Source: Aotearoamyces nothofagi
Taxonomy: Eukaryota > Ascomycota > Leotiomycetes > Leotiales > Tympanidaceae
Assembly: GCA_015345905.1 (NCBI GenBank)
Contig: JADDTR010000018.1
Span: forward strand, 310,361-374,360
DNA: 64,000 nt
Direction: 5' to 3'
Shown one piece after another: positions 55,507 through 64,000 of the stretch. How positions within the stretch are numbered: position 1 is the stretch's first letter; every line of letters starts with the position of its first letter. The notes beneath the pieces are model-generated. The model did not search any database. It saw nothing but the letters and a program-made list of their open reading frames with translations, and was not told the DNA's origin. The position numbers and the translations under genes were made by a program.

Positions 55507-57168
55507 ATGGTTGCTTGCCCAATATGTGGCAAAGCGGTCAAGTCAAGGGACATCAATAACCATATAGATTCCCTCTGTGTATCATACCTCGACACCCTTT
55601 CTCCGCCACTGACCCAGCAGTCTAATGGAAACTCCTCGCAGAAACCGGCAGTTTCAAGCTTCTTCCAGACGCCTGCCGCTAAACGAACGGCTTCGGTTGT
55701 AACTCCTAAAGTCGAAATCAAGAGCGAATCGTTACGAACGCCGATAAGTAATGGCGCAGTCCTAGACACCTCTGCGGTTGTGCTACGGAAGCGACCATTT
55801 GAGGATATCGATGCCAGTGCAGATGTAAAGAAAGAAGTTACAGATGATGCCGCTTTCTTGGAGGCTCCCAAGATACAGGATGGGCCACCCATCAAGAAGC
55901 CCAAAGTCAACGCCTTTCAAAGAGCCGCGCCACTGGCAGAACGCATGCGTCCACGAACTCTCGACGATGTCTGCGGTCAAGAGCTTGTCGGGGCTCAAGG
56001 AATCCTCCGAAATCTTATCGAACAAGACCGTGTTCCGTCAATGATACTATGGGGCGGAGCCGGCACAGGGAAGACTACAATCGCAAGATGTATAGCCTCA
56101 ATGGTCGGAAGTCGGTTCGTGGAGATTAACAGCACAAGCTCGGGAGTTGCAGAGTGCAAAAAGATCTTCGCAGATGCAAAAGGCGAGCTAGGCTTGACAG
56201 GAAGGAAAACAATCGTGTTCTGCGACGAAATACACCGCTTCTCGAAATCACAGCAAGATGTCTTTCTTGGACCCGTGGAATCGGGCCAGGTTACTCTGAT
56301 AGGTGCTACAACGGAGAATCCTTCATTCAAAGTCCAGAACGCACTCTTATCTCGCTGTCGAACCTTCACCCTTCAAAAACTCACCGATGAAGACATAAAA
56401 CAAATCCTAGAGCGAGCATTATCCACCGAAGGCGCACTCAACTACTCACCCTCCTCTCTAGTCGATACCGAACTAATAACCTATCTCGCCGCCTTCTCCG
56501 ACGGTGATGCCCGCACAGCCCTAAACCTCCTCGAGCTCGCCATGTCACTTTCCACCCGTCCCGGCGCCACAAAAGACGAGATCAAATCCTCGCTGACCAA
56601 AACGCTCGTGTACGACCGTGCCGGCGATCAACACTATGATACCATTTCCGCCTTCCACAAATCCGTGCGCGGCTCCGACCCCGATGCCGCGCTGTACTAT
56701 CTCGCCCGTATGCTCCAGTCCGGCGAAGATCCCCTCTACATCTCGCGCCGCATGGTCGTCATCGCCTCCGAAGACATCGGCGTAGCGGACAACAGCATGC
56801 TCTCTCTCGCCACCTCCACCTACACAGCTGCCGAGAAGATTGGCATGCCGGAATGCCGCATTGCTCTTGCCCATGCAACAGTGGCGCTATGTCTGGCACC
56901 CAAGAGTACCCGGGCATATAGGGGCCTGAATAATGCATACGCGGCGCTTAGAGAACCAGGTGTCGCAAGTCTGCCGATTCCAATACATTTAAGAAACGCC
57001 CCGACGAAGCTGATGAAGGAGCTGGGGTACGGGGCGGAATATAAGTATAATCCTAATTATAGAGATGGAAAAGTGGTGCAAGACTATCTTCCTGAACAGC
57101 TTCAGGGGAGGAAATTTTTGGAGGATAGGGATCTTGGGACTGAAATTGATCCAGGTGCTTGGATATAA
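55507..57168 (+). CDS. mgs1: Mgs1/WRNIP1 AAA+ ATPase, replication maintenance
   Basis: Nuclear clamp-loader-like ATPase that works at stalled forks with PCNA and ubiquitin. Intronless, 553 residues. The Met at 55507 starts directly before the UBZ zinc finger CPICGKAVKSRDINNHIDSLC, spaced C-x2-C-x11-H-x4-C. A disordered linker of about 120 residues follows, then the AAA+ domain: RPRTLDDVCGQE, Walker A GGAGTGKTT, Walker B VFCDEIHRF, sensor GATTENPSF and the SRC box LLSRCR. The C-terminal part has DGDARTALNLLE, SEDIGVAD and the MgsA tetramer region with GYGAEYKYNPNY. All catalytic motifs are intact. Upstream in-frame codons to 55471 contain no ATG. Its 3' end faces the MYND-protein gene. Confidence 0.95.
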   Translation: MVACPICGKAVKSRDINNHIDSLCVSYLDTLSPPLTQQSNGNSSQKPAVSSFFQTPAAKRTASVVTPKVEIKSESLRTPISNGAVLDTSAVVLRKRPFEDIDASADVKKEVTDDAAFLEAPKIQDGPPIKKPKVNAFQRAAPLAERMRPRTLDDVCGQELVGAQGILRNLIEQDRVPSMILWGGAGTGKTTIARCIASMVGSRFVEINSTSSGVAECKKIFADAKGELGLTGRKTIVFCDEIHRFSKSQQDVFLGPVESGQVTLIGATTENPSFKVQNALLSRCRTFTLQKLTDEDIKQILERALSTEGALNYSPSSLVDTELITYLAAFSDGDARTALNLLELAMSLSTRPGATKDEIKSSLTKTLVYDRAGDQHYDTISAFHKSVRGSDPDAALYYLARMLQSGEDPLYISRRMVVIASEDIGVADNSMLSLATSTYTAAEKIGMPECRIALAHATVALCLAPKSTRAYRGLNNAYAALREPGVASLPIPIHLRNAPTKLMKELGYGAEYKYNPNYRDGKVVQDYLPEQLQGRKFLEDRDLGTEIDPGAWI

Positions 57169-57495
57169 ATGAATAGTATTATACCTCTCAAATTCTTGTA
57201 ACGTAGCATTGGTTTGGAGTTCAGGTATCGGATAAGATCGTGTTGTCGAGCTTACACTAGAATAAAACTTTTCCGTAAGAAGCCATCAGTAGAAAACCAT
57301 CACGCCGCAACCAAGTAAACTAGAGAAAATATGTAGAAGTAGGTTCCTTTCATTTATTCAAGCAAGGGATTTAGTCTTGTCCTGAATTTATCATAACTAT
57401 CTGTCGTAATCGCGTCTCAGCCCATTTTCGGTCTTTAGTTACATGCAACTGAAAGAGCGTTCCTCAGATATTCAGCACGCAGGCAGCAGAACATC
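57169..57495. other. Convergent spacer, mgs1 / MYND gene
   Basis: About 330 bp, AT-rich, presumably the two 3' UTRs. No gene or repeat is seen. Confidence 0.5.
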
Positions 57496-60400
57496 CTAGT
57501 TTATAGTCTGAACATCCTCTAATGCACGATAAATTCGACGAGAGTATTCTTTCTCAAGATAGCCTTTCCAGTCGCTCACATCTTGACCTCTCCATCCAGA
57601 AATGCTCATCAAAGTGCTAACCCGGTCACCTCGTACAAGATCCTTCGAATCATATATGGCACCTTCGAATCGAGCCCACATATCACTATACGGGGAATAG
57701 CGGAACCAGAGACGAAGAATTGGGTGGGCCAATTCCAACGCATAGAGTTCATCGTCTATCATGGCCCATTCACTAGCAAAGTCGAATTCAACTTCTGCCA
57801 TGTCAGTCATGCCCTCATCGAAGTCAAATTCCATCTTAAATTGCTTGCAGAAAGAGTTGTAAACCTCAGCGATATGACTTGGAGGATAACCACTGTGGTA
57901 GATATTGTCACGGATCATACGGTAGATGAACTCCACGTAAACCCGATTGTGAGTGAGGAAGCAGGCATTAAGAACTCTATTGAACTGGTTTCCTTGGAAC
58001 TTCGTGTTGTCAAACTTGACAAAAAACAGAATGAATCCTGATCGAGGAGGCAGGTCTTTCGGGGCACAGGGATAAAAGATGAAGTAGTCAGCTCCATCAA
58101 TAAATTGTGGTGGCTTCCAACCATCATTCTTCTCCATTCGCATCTGCTCTTTTCTAGAAAGTTCAGTCTAAATAAGAGTCAGTAAGTTACACGTGATAAC
58201 ATCTCCTATATTTACTTACCTTATACCAAATCTCATATGGGTTCCGACAGCCGTCACGATAACACATCATGGAATATGCCATCTGGCGAAAACATTCATC
58301 TGTAACGGAGCCTTTGAGTGGGGTGATGGGAATCGGCAACACGAACTGAAATCGGAAGTGAAGCTTTTCCCACTGCATGGGGAATTTTCCACTCTTCTTA
58401 CCGCAGACTTTGTGGTGGTCCATGCAGTCCGCAAGTAGACACTGCCTGTCACAGTATCTAGTCTCGCTACAGGGGCCACAGCCACGACAAATAATGACCC
58501 ATTCAACAGAGGAGTGTTCGGTTTTCTGACGACCACAATATGTACAGCTAATTTCATGACCGTGCTGCATCAGTTTGTTGACGTCGGGATGGTCTTCCAA
58601 AGTAAGTGGAGCTGGGCAACAATCACCGAGGACCTCGTAAACATCCTTGTCGTCGGGTGTACGAGGAAGAGCCGGTCTTGGGGTTTCATAAAATAGCCAC
58701 TGAGGAGCCCATTCAGGAATTTCTCTAGAGGAAACCAGGCTCTGATAATTGGTCCATTCGAAAATTTCCCTAGCCGGAACTAGACTTTGATGATTGCCAT
58801 CCGTAGTATGTGGAGAGCCATTAGAGACATTGCCGTGAAGTCGATCCTCTTCTAGAACACCTCCCATAATCGTGTCTTTATATGTAGTGATAATACCGAC
58901 CATAGCAGACTCCTGCTCTTTAGTACCCTGCACGGTAGATAGACTTTGTCTAGAGCTCTCCCTATTAAGAGTGGAATCTGAAAGCACAGGAACAGCATTA
59001 TCGACACTAGCGCCTGTCGAATAGCTTCCATAAGGGTACCAGCCACATATGTGTTCTGGAAATCGTCCCTGGTCCCACTCTTGCTGATTATAGTATTGAA
59101 TGCTCTCAGAAGGATACGCCCATCCTGGAACCCACGCATCTTCAGCCAGGGTATCGGTGCCATGCGTACCTCCCACCTTGTTTGTGATTATATCAAAGAC
59201 TCGTATCCCGTGAGGAAGAGGGATGTTGTCATTTATAAATCTCAAGGTTTCATCAGAAAGTTCAGCCACCTCAATGAGGGTATTATCAGTCAGAGATGCT
59301 AGTGCGGATGCTGGGACACCGGCGTCTTTAAGGCAGTCACTCAAGGCTCTTACCTTGAGCTCTTTTGGGTGTTCCCAAGATGACACAGATCCAGGATTGC
59401 TTAAAGATCTAATCTTTCTTCGTGTATTGGTTGCAGCGGCCTCGCATAGCCTTGAAGTGCCTTCACGGTGGTCTTTTGCTATCATCTCTCTCCAATCCCC
59501 CCAATCTCTGTCCGGGTCAACTACCTGGCTGGAAATTTCGTCAAGATTCATGCCACCCTTGGAAGGCGCAGGCACAGGAGTGGGTCTGGATTGATCCGTT
59601 GTCTCCTGGCCGGTTTGGTTATCACATAGGTGGTCTTGATCTGCTGGACTGTGTCCAGATGGTGCCAATACGGTCGAAAGAACCAATGGGGATTCATCCA
59701 GGGAATTTTCCGCCAAAAGACCCTCGTCCACGGATTTAACGGTAGATTCTTCTGATTTTGATACCATATTCTCTTCTAGAATTGGGATTTGAAAGTTGGC
59801 AAGGGATTTGATAGGGATCTTTGTTAGCGAGGCCTTCGTGCTTGATGCGTCTGGCATAGCACTCTTTATCGGCAAAGCAGGCCACAAGCTCGTGTCGCTC
59901 AGTTTCTGGGTTTCAGTAGCAGTTGCGACAGGATTGTGGGAGTCCTTCATATCCTTTCCTTGCTTCTCATTCTTTGAAGACCGAACGACTTTCCAGCTGC
60001 TATCATGCCTATGTCCTACAGTTACTTGCTTTGCGCCCAACCTAGCACTTCCCACGGCCTGGTATGCGTCCTGACCTTTTAGCTTCATATGGGAGTCGTT
60101 AACAAAGATACCTCCGACTTGAAGTTCATTAGAACTATCCTCGCTAGTCAGAGAAATTGCAGTCTTTTGCAAGCTGTTCTGTCCGGCCTGGCTGCTACTA
60201 TTCGAAATGTTGTTTTCGGGCTTGTTTAGAGATGACATTGCCGGTTCCATCTTAGTAGCTTCCTCTTTAAGAAAGTAACTAGGGCTATGGTGTGTAGATT
60301 TCATTGTAGAGCCTGCTACGCCACGTGAAGTATCGCCACGCTTCTTCCTACTCTTTTTCTTAGACGTAGATGAGCTTAGTGAGATGGTTGAAGATTGACT

Positions 60401-63014
60401 AGGCAATCGATCTAGAATCTTCCAATCCTGGTATTCGGGTAAAGGAGCAACCCATTTTGTCTTCTTAGGAGTATGTGGCTTCGCCTTGTTTGAAGAGCGT
60501 TGAACAGTAGTCCACTCCTCCGATACAGGCTCGAGAGAGGAATTGGCATGTTCGCAATTAGGAGCAACGACAGTCTCATTCGGGCTTTTAGTGTCTGGTA
60601 GTATTAGCATCCCAGGAATAACAGTAGATTCTTCGAGCATATTTGAAAGCTCAATCGGTGAAGGTCTTGAGCTATTCGAAACTCGGGAAGCAGTGCGGGA
60701 CCGAATCATATTAACACTATCCTTGCGCTCTTGTTTGATACTAGCTCGACAACTACGCGCCTTTTCTAAGGAAAGAGGCGGTGGATCATCTTTTAGAGTG
60801 TGTCTCATGGTGACTAGATCATTCTTCTCGGTCATCTTCTTTGCTAGCGCAGATACGTCCATAGACTTTGATTTCTTGTTAGATGATCGTTCCTGATGTG
60901 AAGCAACATGGTGATCCTATCATAACATAGATGTTAGCCCTGGTTATCAATTAATAGAAATGAATATTACCTTGCATGAAAGAGACATTTCATTCAGTGT
61001 GGCAGGCAATAACGTAGCATAAACGGGATCAATAGTGTTGACATCCGTCTTAGAGCACTCTATGTTGTTCTCCTGAAGAATTCCATTATCATCGCTAATA
61101 GTTGGGAACTGTTCGATAATCTGGCCATTTTTCTTCGTATGCAGGTTGTTGCCAATTGGATTGTCGTTCAATAGATTGGCCTTTTCATCCTCGGCAATGA
61201 GTTGAAGATTACTAGTTTTAGAATCCATCCCTTCTTGGCTGAGCTGCATATGCGGTCCACTCCGAAAAGTTCCTGATTCGACACGAGTAGCCTTGCGCTT
61301 CATGGAAGCCTTTTTGTTCTTATTAAAGTTCTTGCCTTTCGATGATTTGCTAGTATCTGGCGGTTCCATCGACTGGGAGTTGGGATCGTCATCAGCCAAA
61401 TTTTGGTCAGCAGCAACAATAAGATTAGACTGCACTAGCGGTCCTATCTGAGTAGATGGTTCTTTGGTATCTTCGGAAGTGTCTGAGCCCTGCTCCGATC
61501 CAGATGTATCTGAATTCATGCGTAGATGCAACTTTAAGACCTTCGATGATGCCAACGTCTCTGGCTCTAAGACAATGACCTCTTCGCTGATTGCGTACCT
61601 GTCTTGAATGATCGACACAAGGTGAGCAGCTTGTGAATCAGGGCCACATGTAACGACCTGAGATTTGAGCTGATTATTCAATGTAACTTCGAGGAGGAAC
61701 TGATGGTGCTCTTTTGCAAAGGCTCTAATCATATCTCCATAAGTGGGACCGGTCTCAGCAGCCTCAGTGTTGTTGATGGAAGGGCATGCTTGTGACTGAG
61801 TTCCACCCTGGGATACCTCAGATTGGCCAGTGATTACTTCACTTTGGTTGTCAGAAGATGTTGTTGGAGAGCCATTCAAGACTCCCTCGGCAGCTGCTCT
61901 GGAAGCGGCATCTGAGAGGCATTCGACTGAGTTGTTGACAAACCCATGGGCCCATTTAAATCTATCCAGCAACCTAGTAATAATCCATCTAGATTTCCCA
62001 TAATTGGTACCTGTCAGTTGAAACGGTTTCACTTGAGGCTTTCCGGTTTCACGAAAGGAGCGTTCAAAGGTAGCGTTATCAAACCCCTTATTTTCAGATG
62101 TTAGTATGAGAGCAGTCAGGAGGTGTTAATATCGACGGATCGGGTAAACATACCTCATTCCATAGGACAATTTCGGCATTCTTTATAGGGTTGTAGGTAG
62201 TGCATTCTACGAGAAAGCGAGAATAGAATGGAGGTCCCTCAAATCCAGACTTTACATTTAGGCGGTAGACGTGATCACGCATCATGTCAGCGGCATGTGG
62301 TCTAACACCAAGATCAAACAACGCATCAGTCTCGTCTTCCTCTCTAGCAGCTAGTGCCATGATTGGGTGTAAAAGAAGGAACTGGCTTCCAAATAATCCG
62401 TCACGGTGGATCCGCTTGTCTGCTTGACGCTTGAGGGCAAAGCAAATCTGGAGGAACAGTTCTTTCGAGATCGTTCTTAAGATTTCATTGAGTCTTCCTG
62501 GGCCAGGTTTGGGATCGATAAAGGCTTCTAGGTTGATCGCCTCACTGGCGTTGTTGGAGCCACCAAAGACTCGAGCTGATGGTTGTGAAGCTTCGCAAAC
62601 AAGAGGTACGCCTCTTTGGTTGCTGCCTTCGACTACTCGTAGATCAGAGCTTTGATTCTCAAGACCGGTTGTGATGTTGTTGCTTGAGCAAGCAGGTGCA
62701 AGGCTGATCTCAGAGGTTGAGTTTGGTGGGTTTTTGTGCGAGTATTGTGTTTGGGTTGCTCGAGGTGAGATCTCTGACTCTGGAGGGAGGCCCTCGTGAG
62801 TAGATATCTCTTTCTGCAACAAAAGTAAGTACTAATGCCACCAGTAGGTACAAGTAGCGACGCGTATGTGATGGAAAGGGTTGACTTTTCACAAGCCGCG
62901 GAAGATCGAGTTAGTCATTTGACGCATGCCATATCGTCAACCCCCGTCTTCCGCACACCTAGTGCATTTTGTACAGTTCCAGATTTTCAAAGACAAATAT
63001 TTACTTACAGCCAT
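57496..63014 (-). CDS. Large MYND-finger protein, function unknown
   Basis: Five exons join in frame to about 1,700 residues: coding exon 1 at 63009-63014 (only ATGGCT), then about 62813-62154, 62085-60972, 60917-58220 and 58168-57496. The joints WNE-GFDNATFE, SCK-DHHVAS and YK-TELSRKEQ show it is one gene. An N-terminal globular part (RLNEILRTISKELFLQICFALK, then PPFYSRFLVECTTYNP) is followed by a very long polar, disordered middle. Near the C-terminus is a MYND zinc finger (CTYCGRQKT, CRGCGPCSETRYC, CLLADCMDHHKVC). A conserved-looking domain of about 250 residues ends the protein (FIDGADYFIFYPCAPKD, LELAHPILRLWFRYSPY). MYND fingers bind Pro-rich partner peptides, so a scaffold role is possible; no enzyme domain such as SET is seen. 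The tiny first exon is a prediction. Confidence 0.8.
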
Positions 63015-64000
63015 TGTATTGAGCAAAGCGGACGTCGTCGTTGCCGTCGTCGTTACATATGTCAACAAGCAGTAATGGATGAAGTGAGTTAGAAAACTAT
63101 TAGAGATGGATTTCACAGGATTAAACGAAGACGAAGCGAGGCGGTTTTAAAGGGCAGAACAGCCAAACAATCCAGATCATATACAGCTTCGCGTTAAATC
63201 TTTCTTGATATAGATGCTAGGAATATTTATAGAATATACTGACTGTATTATTACAACTTTACCAAGTGCAGTAAATGACAAATGTCCCAATATAGCCATT
63301 AGTCTCACTATCTTGAAACGACATTATGGGATGTAAACCAATTGTTCAGACAATCCTACAGATAGGACAATAAAGGTTACTACTTCTTTCTGAGGCTTTC
63401 ATGCTTTGTACTTACGAGTTCCGCTTTGCTTTCTAATAGAGGATAGCTTTCTTCTGTGCTTGCATATTTGGATAATACCGGCAGCTACAGTATAGTTTGC
63501 GAGTACTTTTAATAGAGAGTACCAAAATATGAGACAATCAAATTTTTTCTCTGCACCTTTACTGGGCTTCGGCTTGATTTGGTGACAAAAGAACTACCTT
63601 TTGCTAGATCAAGAGAAACCAGGTGATATGGAAATTCGAATAGGTACCCTCATCTGCATGTAACATAATTGTACAGTCATATTATACAGTTTAATAGAGT
63701 GGAACAGATAAGGACAACTAGTAGTAACAAAAGCAGTGAATTGAGACTTAGAATAGTGAGTTATCATTGCAAGGCCGGGAACATCTGTTTGGTTTTGTCT
63801 TAGAGGTAGATTTCAAGCAAGATTCAGGAATAGCCCTTATACAGAGGATGAAGATGTCGCTGTTGGCGAGCTACAAAGTCTTGCATGAAAATGACTTGCA
63901 TGGGAAAAGGTAGAAGAGACGTCGTTGGTGGGTTTACCGCTAGCCTAGCTTGGCTAAGCGTTCTTGCAGCTTCGAGCGCAAAAGCTGGTCACTCGCTTGA
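63015..64000. other. Gene-free right edge
   Basis: AT-rich DNA upstream of the MYND gene. No gene, RNA gene or repeat is supported; any gene to the right starts beyond the window. Confidence 0.45.

Noticed and set aside
57496-58143. Separate small gene at the 3' end of the MYND region
   Set aside because: A clean intron joins it to the MYND exon (YK-TELSRKEQ), so it is the last exon of one gene.

Overview
The window is a chromosomal segment of a filamentous ascomycete (Pezizomycotina). The evidence is host genes split by many short GT-AG introns of about 45-100 bp, a CYP504-type P450, fungal Zn2Cys6 regulators, Atg15 and a cell-wall alpha-1,3-glucan synthase. The eight introns in the OLA1 gene and the intron-rich glucan synthase gene would fit a Eurotiomycete-like fungus, but I cannot fix the order. 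I see no rRNA, tRNA, CRISPR array or intact transposon.

Layout. At 0.6-8.3 kb are housekeeping genes: mitochondrial P5C dehydrogenase (-), the autophagic lipase Atg15 (+) and the OLA1/YchF ATPase (-). At 8.8-27.1 kb is an accessory block of nine genes: Zn2Cys6 regulator (-), CYP504-like P450 (+), SDR (-), RidA/YjgF protein (-), amino-acid permease (+), class II aldolase (-), second P450 (+) and two more SDRs (-). Three of its gene pairs are divergent and share promoters. The makeup (uptake, hydroxylation, oxidoreduction, imine hydrolysis, C-C cleavage, one local regulator) suggests a catabolic or specialised-metabolism cluster; the substrate is unknown. A decayed ankyrin-repeat fragment lies at 25.55 kb. 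At 28.1-29.5 kb is a one-pass membrane DUF3712-like protein, followed by about 3 kb of GC-rich DNA with many micro- and minisatellites.

At 32.6-40.2 kb (-) is a complete alpha-1,3-glucan synthase gene, with almost 6 kb of gene-free DNA on its 5' side. At 46.2-52.6 kb an NCS1 nucleobase/nucleoside transporter (-) is divergent from a 2-oxoglutarate dioxygenase resembling thymine 7-hydroxylase (+), with a second Zn2Cys6 regulator (-) tail-to-tail beside it. This looks like a small pyrimidine-salvage unit. From 53.2 to 63.0 kb come a secreted or vacuolar M28 aminopeptidase (-), the replication-stress ATPase Mgs1/WRNIP1 (+) and a roughly 1,700-residue MYND-finger protein of unknown role (-). The last 1 kb shows no gene.

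Most gene ends are exact where splice junctions could be read codon by codon. Where exon edges were only approximated, the entry says so.
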